From Polychytrium aggregatum (taxonomy: Eukaryota; Chytridiomycota; Chytridiomycetes; Polychytriales): a stretch of 64,000 nt of DNA. This document shows, in pieces, positions 8,431 through 20,178 of the stretch. The DNA lies in NCBI RefSeq assembly GCF_025602895.1, contig NW_026516221.1, positions 62,001 to 126,000 on the forward strand. The letters run 5' to 3'. The notes under the pieces were generated by a model. The model did no database searches and had not been told where the DNA came from. It saw nothing but the letters and a program-made list of their open reading frames with translations. Both the position numbers and the translations under genes were made by a program. The first letter of the stretch is position 1. Each line of letters opens with the position of its first letter.

Positions 8431-11400
8431 ATGATTGATAAGCCCTGGCACATCCCTGAGGATGCCATCACCGACTGGTCGACCAATCCACTTGCAGCCG
8501 GCGGCTTTGGCGAGGTATTAACTGCCTCATACTATGGCGCCCCTGTCGCTGTCAAGCAGCTCTACCGAGGCTACAACCAGAATGAACTCGCCGACTTTGG
8601 CCGTGAGATTGGCATCTGGCACAGACTCAGTCACCCTCATGTCCTTCCACTCCTCGGTGCCTGCGATACCACGACCAAGCCCTTCATGGTCTCGCCGTTC
8701 ATGCCCAACGGCACCCTCCACAACCACCTTGCCACCGCTCCTGAACCTCGTCCCCTAAGTGAGAAGGTCCGGCTCCTCTACGAAATCTCCTCTGGCATGG
8801 CCTATCTCCACGGCAACAACATTGTCCACGGCAACCTCAAGTCCCTCAATGTGCTGCTGGATGAGTCGTATCATGCCGTTGTGACTGACTTTGGCATGGC
8901 CAGAACCAAGCACACTTCGGCCACCGCCAACCGAACCCGCCGCGACCAGCCGATGGGCGGCACCCTTGACTACATGGCTCCGGAGATGCTCGATTATGAC
9001 GATCCAGTTGGATCGTCAAAGGCTACTGATGTCTATGCCTTTGGCATCACCATGTACGAGGTCCTCAACAACTGCAGGCCCATCTGGGTCACCGCCGACG
9101 GTCAGCCAATGAGGGAGAGGGTGATTGAGTCTCAGGTCCTCCGAGGCAACCGACCCAAGCAGTTCGACGACATCCCCGACAGTATCCGAGCCCTCATCGA
9201 GCGCTGTTGGCACCAAGATCCCGCCATGCGACCCAAGTTTCCCCGCTCAGGACGGAGAACAGAGACCCATTATCGTCACCCATCGTCGCTTGGAGTCGTT
9301 CCAGCCAATACAAGAAGTATCCGCTCCCAGGGTGTCCTTTCCCGAACCATTGACTCCCCGGACACCTCCGGCTGCTGCAGTGCTCACGTCCAAGCCAGTT
9401 CCTGTCAAGAACCTGGCAGACGCACTACAGCTGCTCAACTTTGGTGGCGATGCCGATTTTGATTCCGACGAGGAGGATGATGAGTTTGATCTCTGGTTCG
9501 CCGTCGCCAACGGGAACGATAGTGCCAGCTACCAACGAGCCTTCACCAACGTCTATGCCCAGTCCCACAATCAGCAGCTCCCCCTGTTCATCTCGGCCAT
9601 CGCCGCATAGCAGTCTCCTCTGACCATCCGTATGATTGCTGACCTCTTTGGGGTTGACATCCGAATCGTCCGTCGATACGTCAAGGAACTTGGCCCCGTT
9701 CTCGATCCCGGCAAACTGAGCCGCGACAAGCAAGGCAGCTCAGCGGCCAAGGCCCAGAAACACAAGTCGATTGCTGCCTATCTGATAGGAGTGGAGTCTG
9801 TCAACGAACCGTTCCATGTCTCCTCCAAGTTTCACATGGCGTTCGCCTCCCAGTGCCTGCTGGAAATCCTCTCGCACGAGCCAGTGATCAATATCTGCGA
9901 GATCTACGACTTTCACGACAATATCCCTGACCTCGAGAACAAGGTCGCAGCCAAGATCACACCATCACTGCGATACAGCGTCGCCCACTGGATCACACAC
10001 TTTGTGTGGTGTACCAGCAACGAGGTCTTTGATCGGCAGATCTGGAAGCAATACCGTGCTTCTGGCTTGGGCGATTCGCTCAGCCAGTTCCTTGCCAGCC
10101 ATGTATTCTTTTGGCTGGAGGCAGGCTCACTCATCGGGGTGATTCCGGAATTGACAACCCAGCTCCACGCGCTGGAGGAAGTACTCGAAATGGCACCAAA
10201 TACTGCCTTTGACGACGCCACGAAGGAACTGGTCAAGGACACGTATCGATTCATCTGCGAGTTTGCAGACCCGATCAGCGAGAGTGCACCTCAGGTGTAC
10301 AACTCGGGTTATGCCTTCACGCCGAAGGAGACGGCGATCTACAAGACATATGCCGACCAACTCGAGGACAAGATTCCGTTCCTGGTGACGGCTCGAGTCA
10401 AAGGCGAAGGGGCCGATACGAATCGCTCGACCGAAGGTCATGGAACGGTTGTGGCTAGGACGACCACACGCGATGACAAGACGATTGTACTAGTCGAGTT
10501 CGACGGGACCATCAAGCATCTTGATGCCAACAGTGGGGAGATCAAGAGAACGTTCACAGATCACAAAGGAGATATACGGTGCTCGGCAGTGTCATCTGAT
10601 GGCAAATTTGTAGCATGTCGTGATAATTTGAACAGCAACACAATCAAAGTGTGGAACACTACACACTTCAGTCTGAAGCACACCCTTACGGGACATACAA
10701 ATCGTGTGCTCTCCGTGTCGATCTCACCCAATTGTTTATGGATTGTTTCTGGCTCGGAGGACAAGTCTGTCAAGATGTGGAATGCTACCACAGGCCAGTT
10801 GATACACACACTTGAGGGGCACACAAGCTATGTTCATTCCGTGGCCATCGCACCCGATAGCAAATGGATCGCCACCGGCTCGGCTGATAATACCATCAAA
10901 GTGTGGGATGCTACCACCGGCAGGTTGAGACGCACCCTCAAGGGACACACTAGCTATGTGTACTCTGTGGCAATCTCACCTGATGGCAAGTGGATTGCCT
11001 CTGGATCGTACGACAGGACCATCAAGCTCTGGGACGCCACCACGGGCCATGTGAAGCGCACACTGGAGGGGCACACAGGCTGGGTCAGTTGCGTAGCAAT
11101 CTCACCTGATGGCAAGTGTATTGTCTCTGGTTCTGGTGACAAAACCATCAGAGTATGGGATGCGAGCACTGGCCAAACGAAGCAAACCCTCACGGGGCAC
11201 ACTTATTACGTGGGTTTGGTGGTTTTCTCCCCCGACGCAAATTCTATCAGCTCACGAAACTGGAACCCAGGATTGGGCCAACCCAGCACCCGTGAAGAAT
11301 TTGTCTGGGTTCGCCAAGGAGATCAATGGGTTCGCTCCTCCAATCGGACAGCCAACTTGGTCCCGACACCCACCCGTCCTACGCGATTGACTCCCTCCGA

Positions 11401-11849
11401 GTGGTTTGAAATCGAAGATCGATTCCAGTGGATTCGTCATGGCCCTCACGCCATCAAGCTGCCACTGAGCCTCGGCCCTCCCAGTGACGCAATTGTCAGT
11501 CACATCCTTGTAAGTCCAATTCACTCCACGCCACCCGCCAGCCAACTCCTTATTAACACTCTTGCAGCCCATCTACCTCAACACCCCCAAAGTCATGATT
11601 GCCTTCGCCAACTACCTCAGCAACTCGCCCGATCCTAAGACCCAGGCACGCGCCGCTGCTGTTCACTCCGGTCCTGTGCTGTCGGCCTACTACGAAGAAC
11701 AAGAGCGAAGGGCTGAGGAAGCGCGAAGGGCTGATGAAGTGAGAAGGGCTGAGGAAACGAGAAGGGCAGAGCAAGAGAGGAAGGCCAAAGAAGCCAAGAA
11801 AGCCGAAAGAGCCGCCAAACTGGGAAAAATCACAAAGTTCTTCCTCTGA
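8431..11849 (+). pseudogene. TKL-type (pseudo)kinase fused to STAND/WD40 protein, broken by a frameshift and a stop
   Basis: ATG 8431 opens a tyrosine-kinase-like domain: glycine loop AAGGFGEV, lysine K42 in VAVK, catalytic loop HGNLKSLN (residues 133-140; HRD is replaced by HGN), DFG at 153-155, and the C-lobe ending RCWHQDPAMRPKF. Near 9240 (run TTTCCCC) the reading must shift one base to continue as FPAQDGEQRP through an acidic linker. An in-frame TAG (9608-9610) then interrupts ...FISAIAA and QSPLTIRMIADLF. The same frame continues with the winged-helix and helical part that follows the NTPase of fungal STAND proteins, then about six WD40 repeats (10440-11250), an intron 11510-11567 (GTAAGT...TTGCAG) and a charged Arg/Glu/Ala tail to 11849. 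No P-loop is visible, so the NACHT core seems deleted. Fungal kinase-NLR fusions are thought to act in non-self recognition; here function is doubtful. Confidence 0.75.
11510..11567 (+). other. Intron in the WD40 gene tail
   Basis: GTAAGT donor and CTTGCAG acceptor, 58 bp. It joins ...HIL to PIYLNTPKV in phase 0. Confidence 0.75.
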
Positions 11850-12208
11850 GTGTATCCGAGTAAACTCAAATGCAGTACAAGTGTGGATCACAATTCGACT
11901 TGGATGGTCTAATACAACGCTACTATGCCTCTTGAATTCGAGCGTAGGTCCGGCTGCCCAGCGATTTCCACCCAAGCCCAATCCTGGATATCATTGTAGG
12001 GAGACCAATGAACAGCTTTTGCGTATAGCCAGAGCCACGGTTTTTCCAGACCGAACCAGTGGGCGGCCGAGGGCTTTATCAAATCAATACAATCAAGCCC
12101 CAGGAGTCGTTCCCGATTGCATAGCCAGAGAATCAGCCTCGGAAGGTACCGCTTGAGAAGCATGGAGCGGAGCTATAAATTCGCCAGAGACTCGGAAGTC
12201 ACCCCATG

Positions 12209-13302
12209 TCACCCATGGGTGGGTGGAAGAGACTCAGTCGAGTCTATCGTCATCTCAACTTGGCGTTGCAGTCTCGGTCGCCATTCCGCAATATACTGGA
12301 TCGAGTCGTTTGACATCTTGAACTTTGCATGGCTCTTTGCGATATCTGGCATCATGATCTCTCGTTTGCCTTCGATACCCACGAGCCGCTTGGCTGTCCC
12401 GATGAGAATCCTCAAGAATGCATACCCGCCATCTATTCGATTGCTCCTCGCGGGTGCGGTGCCGCACTCGAATGTGATGATGTCGTTGCGGGTGTCCAGG
12501 GACTCGAGCCACTGGACAGCGTCCTTTCCAAAGGCCGTGAATGCCCTGCGGCTGAGGCTGTTGATGAAACATGATGTACCAAGCACCCTTGATAGATGGT
12601 CGATGGCCTTGAGGGTGACTTTGCACTGTGAATACCGATCGCAACTGGCGATGGAGGAGCTCATTGAAATCAGGTCTCGACCTGTTCTTTGTGGGTCATG
12701 AAACCGTTCAGCGACGATGATTGGATAGAGGGTGGTAGGTGGAGGTACGGCTCTTGATAATGTCGTCAGTGGTGTGATGGAGGGTGTGCTTGAACAGATC
12801 TCTGCAAATGGGCCACGAGGATGGGCTCGTGATCGGTGAGGCAGTCGGGATCATCAACCAGATTGAGGACCCGGTCACCATACTCACAGATGTCGTTTGT
12901 GTGATGTTGAGAAGGTGTGATTCATCTCTCTGAGTGCGTGCTTGAAACTCTCAGTCAGTATGTTGCTGAGTGGAGAGGGATGTCTTGGGGACGAACTGGT
13001 GGCACTCGGTGCAGCAGGATGGGACCAGTGTTGGCGTTGATGCTGAACTCGACAGAATGGGAGAGATGCATCTGGCCTTGGATGACGAGAATGCGGGATT
13101 CGATTCCATGTTCCATGTATGTGGCAGTGTATTTGGCAAAGCTGTGAGTAACCACGCTTGTGTGTGTGTGTGTGTTCGATGGCCAGAGCTTGGCCTGCCA
13201 GTGTTTGGCCTGCCTCTCCACACAACAATGCGTGACATCCACATGATCCGAGGCCGTCCATCCGCAGCTCCCCGCCCTCGCCCCGTCGCCAATTCGGCGC
13301 AC
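12209..13302 (-). CDS. Possible split gene of unknown function (approximate)
   Basis: A 151-residue minus-strand frame (12664 to 12209, starting MSSSIASCDRYSQCK and ending ESLPPTHG) has balanced amino-acid use. Upstream pieces also look coding, for example EHGIESRILVIQGQMHLSH (about 13090) and a stretch around 12850 reading YGDRVLNLVDDPDCL. They are in different frames separated by stops, as expected for exons or for a decayed gene. I recognise no family and did not fix the splice sites. Confidence 0.35.
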
Positions 13303-13441
13303 CTCCTTCGTCTCTCAGCCATGTTCCGCTTTCGTCTCCTGTCACCACCAGCCCCGAGTCCAGTCTACTGGTCGCCGAGTCAAGCGCTCTCTTCTGACAT
13401 CTCCCTCTCCAACTGAGACCTGTTTCCTCCCTGTCGCCGAC

Positions 13442-16400
13442 ATGAGCGGTTCCACCGCAGCCCCCTCGAGAACAGGGAAGGTTCCCTCAGGGCTCCCACC
13501 CCGCAGCTTCCCTGGCCATCAGGCCACAGCCAACCAGCCGTTCCAGAGCTTCAAATCTCTCTTTGACATCAAACTCATGGATCAAATTGCACTGATGTTT
13601 GACCGGTAGCCCCTTTTGTTGATTTTATTCGCCTTTGCTCGATGAAACGGCACCCCCCCCCGCTCAGCATCAGCGCTGCATCCCATCATCCTTTCCGATC
13701 GGCTAACGCTAATTTTGATTGATTCAGTCACAAGGCACTCGAAGTCACCCTTGTATGGTATGTACAGTCACTTCATAATCTTGTGCTCTCATTGCTACTT
13801 TGTACTGATGTCTTCGTCTTCATGCCGCCCTCACTTAAGGATGCTGTTGTCGCTTCTCAACTATTGGTCTGGTAAGTTGCCGGGCCTGGCTTGGCTCAGT
13901 TTGGCTTTGTCCATTGTCTCGTCTTCATCTTTGGCAAATACATGCGGACGCTTCGGCTTTGGCTTACATTCGTTTCCGACACACCTCTACTCCGACCCTT
14001 TCAGCGTTCCCTATCGAGTGGATGTTTTTCCTCTACTTCACGATCACAATATTCGTACAGGCCTATAACCTTGGGGCGCCCGTGTTCATGATCCTCGTCA
14101 CCGTGGTATCTCTCGCCGACATCATCATTTATGCCTTGGTTCCGTTCAAAGCCACCTCATTCGCGTCATCCTTCATCATTCACTCGTTTCTCGTCTACGG
14201 GATGCACGGCTTTGGGCTATCCCCAACTGCGTCCAACGTCCGCGGATGGCTCCTGCTGGCTATGATGGTGTCAATCCGTCTCTCGACTTGGGATCCCTGG
14301 TCGATTCAATCCCCATCGTCATTTGTGCAGCTGATTGCCGCGCATTCCACCGGATTTGGGAGCTGCTACTTTGCCTGGAAGTTGACCTTCTTGATCTACA
14401 AGCGCTTCGATCGAATCAGCTTCTTCTTTGGAGTCATCGTCCCCAATCCTCCTTTCCTCACTATCAAAGACATTACTGATTCGACCTTCAAAATGGTGTG
14501 GTCGCCCGCCCCTGCACAACCATTTGGCGTGAGTCTTTCAAAGTACTTGATCGACGTCAACGGCGTCATAATCGGGGAGTCTCCGATCAACGGCGAAAAC
14601 TGCGCCATCGTGATGGGCCTCTCTCCGGATACCAAATATCGCGTTCGCATGTGGGCGGTGGGTGAAAGGCGCGTCAAGGCATCGTCAGCACCCGTGCTTG
14701 TGCGAACAACGATCTTGGCCACCAGCAGTCAGGCTCCTGGGGAAGCTGGTGAGATAACGACTTGATAGAATCACGTGCGAGTCCAAAAGCCTTTGGTGCT
14801 GCATTTCCAACCGCTTCGTCATCCATATCAGTTGCACCTGTCGTTGACCCTGCCACCGCTCCTCGTTTTTTGTTTGTTTGTTTTTTTTCGAATGCTACAC
14901 CTCCAGCGCCAAAAATTGCCCAACAGACCGAGGAGACGTCCGCTCCTCAGCCAAGTGAAGGCACGGTGTCCACTTCCGGTAAATCTGAAGCCAACCACGC
15001 AGATGATGCTCTGCTCAACCAACTTATTGAGCAGCTACAGTCGGAACTTGAGATACTACAGCGCCAGCAGCTGGAGCTCGAAAAAACCGTGCAAGAGACC
15101 GAGGAACAGTATCGCCAAGAGGAAGAGACCCTCAAGATTGAGATCGTCCGCCTGAAGGAAGCCAGGAAGCTCAACGACTTCCCGCGTCAGGAACAAAAGG
15201 CAAGGCTCAAGCAAATGGAAGACGTTAAAAAAGAACTTGATGGACAATATGCCCGCCTCGAAAAGCACCTCGGTCGCGAATCCGAATCCATGCAAGGCGT
15301 CGTCCAAATGGCCAACTACCGTAAAGAGGAACTCGCGTCTCTTGAGTCCGAATTGCGCACCCTTGAGCGACAACACCATCTCGCTCAAACTGAGCTTTCG
15401 CGCGAAAGAATGGAGGTGGAAGCAGAGTTATCACGCCGGCGCGACGAGCTCCACAAAGCCAAGCAAATCACTGACCAAGAAGAGCGCGATGCTGCCGCCA
15501 CCAAGAAGCGGCTCTCAGAACGAGAGTCGCTGCTTGAGAAGCTCGAGAGCGAGGTCAAAACCATATGCACCCTAAGCAGCAACTACGAGAAGCGCAAAAA
15601 GTTGATTGAAAAAGAGCAAGAGCAGGTATATGACGAGTTTGTCGTATTGCAGGAGGAGTTTCGCGATCTACAGCATCAACTTCGGGTCGAGACCAAATCC
15701 AAGATGACTCTTCTCGAACAACTGACCCGCTCCCGGAGGGAAGCCATGGAGCTCCGAAGCCGCTCCGGTGGGGTCAGTGGCCGCAACTATTACAGCGAAG
15801 CTGATGGCGAAGACCAATCCAAGAAAGTGAGTGCCCGCTCCCCGGAACCCGCCAAGGACTACTACAGCGACTATCGGTCATTTTCATCGCCACGGACCGC
15901 AAATCGCTACTCGGCACATCATCCAATGACCCCCTTGCAGCCTTTCGGAGGAACGTCTTCAGCGTTCGCCCGGGCCGCTCCTTCATGGAGCCCCTCCACT
16001 GGCGCTGCTCCGTTTGGAAGCGATTCCTCCTCTCACTTTGATCCATCCAAATGGACTACCGTATCGATGCCTACGAATGTGGATGAGCCACTATTGGATG
16101 CGCCCTCGATCGCCGGTTCCGAACGACGGTCGCATCGGGGAGCTCTGGAAGGACAGAGTAGTCCCGATGCCGTATCCGGTACTGTTCAACACCCAGAACC
16201 CAACAAAGACAACGTCTTCACTTCCGAAGCGAAGCCGCTGCTTCACGTTGTCGCCCCTCCACCCGCCCGCCCTGGTTCGACTCGTAGCCAAGGTGAAACG
16301 GACCAATCGCAGCCAAGCCTAGCCCACGCTCGTTCGCTCCATGGGTCGCTGCTCTTTGGCCACCATTTTTATGGTGATAGCGGCTCTCTTCCCCCGCCAG

Positions 16401-16819
16401 TCTCCCCAGCAAATGGTGCCCGAGGACTTTTTGGAAGTATTCGAGAGCCCGGTCGATACGAGGATATGGTCCTCATGAAAAACGCATTGAATGGCAAGTC
16501 CACCATGACCGTCAGCGACGGCGAACTCTGGGAGCCAAAGCCCCCTCTCGGCTTGGGCCGGGTCTTTCTTTCTGGAACCTCGCAGGGTAGTGCCGGATCT
16601 GCTGCAATGGAAGGCTCGTCATCGGTCGGGGCGCCATCTTCTTGGTATGGAAGGACGGGCACAAGCCATACCCGTGCCGTCGGAAGCGGTCGGGTTACTG
16701 CTCAAGTGTCAGACCAGAGTCTGCATAGCAGATATAAGGGCGGTCCGGAGCCCTCGTCAACCCGTAAATCCTTTGTTGGTCTTGGAGGATTTTTCGATCC
16801 AACCTGGAGCGACCGATGA
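13442..16819 (+). CDS. Membrane protein with fibronectin type III domain and coiled coil
   Basis: Five exons in consistent phase: 13442-13605, 13728-13757, 13840-13871, 14005-14748 and 14790-16819 (last intron only 41 bp; the T-rich start of exon 5 may hide a different splice). About 1,000 residues. The N-terminal third is hydrophobic, with several membrane spans (WMFFLYFTITIFVQAY, FMILVTVVSLADIIIYAL). A fibronectin type III fold follows (NPPFLTIKDITDSTFKMVW to KYRVRMWAVGE), then a long coiled coil rich in Glu/Gln/Lys (about 15000-15760), then a disordered Ser/Pro tail ending FVGLGGFFDPTWSDR. This order resembles uncharacterised fungal FN3 membrane proteins. Role unknown; scaffolding or membrane tethering is only a guess. 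Confidence 0.8.
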
Positions 16820-17206
16820 GCGCCGGAATCCACCGCGTGGACCTTGGTGAGCACTGAACAATGACAGGATTTCAGACCTCTCCTCCCGACAAGAATGCCG
16901 TTCCTCCCAGTGTTGAATACTGCTCATAATCTTCTGTTTCTTGAATATATTGCGACTTTACTGTTGCCATCAAGGGAAGCCTATAGCTTGTTCGAAGTGA
17001 AACAGGACAGGGTGTGCTGTTTCGTTTGGAACTGTGTATCATATGATCGGAACAATGGTGTATTTCAACAAGCACTTCTCACAGTGCCACTATCCGGAAA
17101 CCCTCTGGTTGCTATGGTTACTAGAACTACTATAGCAGCTCACATGGCACGACGCTGTCTTGGATTCGCCAAACGGCAACGAGCCGTTTGCCATTGGATG
17201 GGGAGC
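16820..17206. other. Convergent intergenic region
   Basis: Lies between the stop of the FN3 gene and the end of Rpp30. No coding signature; it should hold both genes' 3' ends. Confidence 0.6.
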
Positions 17207-17261
17207 TCATTCATCACTCATTCATCACTCATTCATCACTCATTCACCACTCATTCATCAC
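17207..17261. repeat. Five 11-bp tandem repeats (TCATTCATCAC)
   Basis: Five head-to-tail copies (the fourth with one change), starting at 17207. The Rpp30 stop codon (17258-17260, minus) is inside the last copy. Confidence 0.9.
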
Positions 17262-19065
17262 TCATCCTCCATATCAATGTCTGCGAATGAGATAAAGTCA
17301 TCGTTCAGACCCCCTTTCCATGCGCTTTCCGTCGATTGGAGCGCATCAGTCAACTCAGAAGATATAATTCCCTTGAATGTATCCTTTCGCGTCGCTGTTG
17401 CACCGATGAGGCGACACAGTTTGGTGAGTTCAAAGCCCATCCGCATTCCTTCTGCCAGACTTTGATCGAGTAACGTTATGTCCAGCGTGTTGAAGAGAGG
17501 CCCACCTGCGTGCAACAAGACTTCGCGACCATTCTTCGTAATCGACTCCTTAGCTTGGGTCATATTCAAACCAAAGATGGATGCACTGCAGCATGATAAG
17601 CAAAATGGTACCTGCAGCATCTATGTCCATCGAAAACGCCAACAAACGACCGCGCAGACTCAGCAAACAGGTCGAGAGTCTTACAGGTTCATGATATCGT
17701 AAGGGGCTCGGATATCCAGTTCTCTGAATGCCTCCCCGGAAAGGATAATGTTCTTCCCTCGGCTAGCTCGGATAAGGCTTACAGCATTGTTGATCAAATG
17801 ACGCCTCGATGACGAATCTGATGACATGAAGCAGGAACGATCAGCACTTATCGGGCTCGCACGATCAGATAGATCATGGTCCTCTGGCAGTCGTCCGAGG
17901 CTGTCCCCGCCCCGAGGCGATCTATCCTTCACACTCAGCGCATTAACCCGTGCAGAACACTCAAGCCAGAGTCCATTCGGAGCTCCAGAGCACCGTCGTC
18001 AATCCGGTCGTAGTTGCAGCAAAAATCTCAACGTCAGGCATTGAATACTGCCACCCAAGCATGAACGCCGCCATTCAAGCGTCCGGCTGAGCTATGGCCA
18101 TCGGGCCTGCGGCTCCACAAAGGTAACCTTGCGCAAATGCTGGCCGCTGACCTCGGAGCGCCGTTCCTACAGAGATTTCAAAATGTACGCCTCTTTGAAT
18201 GGCGAGATTGACGGTGGTTGCTTTGATGAAAAACGGGAGGCGGCAGGAGAAATCCAGAGTGATGATGTCGATATCGAATGTGCCACACGCGGCCTGAAAG
18301 GCCTTTTCGGTCATTGGCTGAATGGCAATCAAGTCGAAGGAGTTGAGCAAACTTTGGTTGCCGTTCTGAGTTGATTCCAAGAAGCACAGTTAGCTCAACG
18401 GCCCAGCATATATCACAGACAAATGCGTACATTATCGAACAGCGTCAACGAGTACGATTCATTTATGCACAGCCACTGTATATCTCCGACTCAGCATATC
18501 AACACTCGGTATGGGGCGATGTCCACCCACCAAATGCTGGTTTTGTATCGAGTCATCGACGCAGATGGTGAGCCTTGTAAGCTGAGCCAGCGCGGGGAGT
18601 TCGCCTTGGTGATGTGATGTCCACATAGCGAGTGACGCCGATACATCACCGGACCCATCGATCGGGATCGGCTTTGGGATCACAGCCTGTACAATGTCGA
18701 TCGGAATCATAGATCAGCAGCGCATCCTGCAAACGATATATCCCGAGTGCGAGTGCCGACCTCCTCTTACTTTTGTGGCAAAGCTCTTCCCGGAAACAAC
18801 CGTATTGAGCGCAACGCATTGATAGCCGACTGGGAGATTTCCGTTGGGTCAGAAGAGACTATCAGCGCTCTCGGACTTTGCATGGTTGCTGCGCTGTTGC
18901 GTTGTTGCTCCAGGCAAGGTCCCATGCCAGGTCAAGCACAACGGCGGAAGAGTCCGATCCACAGGCGATCGGCAGCATGACGAGCTTACGCTTCTTGAGG
19001 ATATGCAGCCTCGATCCGAGGGCTGAGGCATCTTTGTCATATGGGACACTGAGGTCGTAAAACAT
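17258..19065 (-). CDS. RPP1: Ribonuclease P/MRP protein subunit Rpp30 (Rpp1)
   Basis: Multi-exon gene for the TIM-barrel-like subunit of RNase P and RNase MRP, which mature tRNA 5' ends and pre-rRNA in the nucleus. ATG at 19065 gives MFYDLSVPYDKDASALGSRL; exon 1 is 18990-19065, exon 2 18771-18829 (LGYQCVALNTVVSGKS), exon 3 18650-18686, exon 4 from 18604 (LTRLTICVDD). Later exons hold SFDLIAIQPMTEKAFQAAC (about 18190-18360), NIILSGEAFRELDIRAPYD (about 17690-17830) and the last exon with FGLNMTQAKESI to the acidic end DIDMEDE (17258-17600). These match the Rpp30 blocks for the strand around the conserved RxPYD motif. Some inner exon ends are approximate. Confidence 0.9.
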
Positions 19066-19415
19066 GGCTGCAGGCCGATTGCGCACGATCGTCGATGGAT
19101 CAAAGGCCGGTGACCTCAAACCGGGATCGACTCTTTTTTTCACCTCGACACTATGAAAAAATTTCTTGTTAATAAAATGAGCGAGAACGAAAAAGCGCGC
19201 TCTCGGAGCCACCTCGGTCGGCGAGAAGAGCAGTCTCTGGCGAGAGACCCCCGAGGGAAGGCGAGAAGCCTCTCGCCTTCACACACACACACTTTGCACA
19301 AGGGAGTCAAACACCTCCCATCGACCATCCCAAGAGGGATGGCAACCCCGAAGTGGACTGCCCAGAATATGGGCGACCCGGCATCCACTGTCGAAATGAA
19401 CAAGATACTTACAGT
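19066..19415. other. Spacer downstream of the Fanzor remnant and upstream of Rpp30
   Basis: No gene seen. If the Fanzor ever carried its guide RNA at its 3' end, as is typical, remnants would lie here, but no structure stands out by eye. Confidence 0.4.
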
Positions 19416-20069
19416 CTATCCAGAAAGAAACGGGACACTTTCCCTTTCTGGCTTCAGATGTCTGAACCCCGCTGACTGACTGTAGGCCCCAGCGAGCAAG
19501 CCATGGCATTGCACTCCTGTCTTCGTTGGCAATCGAGTGGTTTTGGTTGGTTTGGGAAGCACAGTCTTGAATACACCCGGTCGATCTCCTGTGGCGATGA
19601 TCGACTGGCATACCGAGATCATGTTCCTGGCTGCATTGATGTCTCGATCCCACAGCGTATGGCAGCTTGCACAGCTCCGGACAAAGTGTGGTTTCTCGAC
19701 ATCAAGATGCTGGACCTTCTCGAGTCGCTTGGCTTCCCGACAATGTGAGCACACCTGGAATGTGTTGAACTCGTTCACCAAGCACAGCTGGCCGTCTCTG
19801 GTGATGGATGAATCGCTCAAAGTACTTGGCGAACCCGAGTCTCCTTGAGCTGGATGTATATCCCTCCGTTGCTTCCACGAGGCATTCCCAAAGGCAATCA
19901 CCACCTCGGTCTCTTTGGACATGCTGTTTGACCATGATGGCAATGAGTGGGTGGATGTATTCAGGTTCCCAGCAAACAACATCAGCCATGGCTCAAAACG
20001 GGTGCCCCGTTTCGTTTCGGGAACGCTGTAAACCCGTGGAGGCCCCAAGAGGAATTGCCAGCAGCCCAC
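19416..20069 (-). pseudogene. Fanzor (eukaryotic TnpB-like) nuclease remnant
   Basis: The C-terminal RuvC/zinc-finger half of an RNA-guided TnpB/Fanzor nuclease is recognisable. Residues counted from 20069: EVVIAFGNASW (about 55-65), LVNEFNTFQVCSHC (97-110) with E100 in the relocated catalytic position typical of Fanzors and the first CxxC, CASC (133-136) as the second zinc half-site, and RDINAARN (142-149) with the RuvC-III aspartate. The piece between FGNASW and NEF is better matched in another frame (GFAKYFERFIHHQRR, about 19800-19840), so there are at least two compensating shifts. The RuvC-I aspartate and the N-terminal half are not identifiable, and the frame starts with GTG. Upstream DNA is occupied by another gene from 20179. 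It is a decayed copy. Fanzor1 nucleases are known from chytrids. Confidence 0.75.
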
Positions 20070-20178
20070 TGATCGTATCCACTTGCTTGTTCACGGACAA
20101 GCAGCGATAGATACGGAGCGATTCGCACGGTGCTTGAATTGACCCATCCTCCGACCAAGCCGATGGTAAGTGAAAGTA

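Noticed and set aside
14762-16819. The coiled-coil frame as a separate gene
   Set aside because: The preceding FN3 exon joins it in phase across a GTGAGA...AAAAG intron, so I treat it as the 3' exon of one gene, though the junction needs transcript support.
17207-17261. Possible CRISPR-like or direct-repeat array
   Set aside because: Units are adjacent with no spacers; simple minisatellite.
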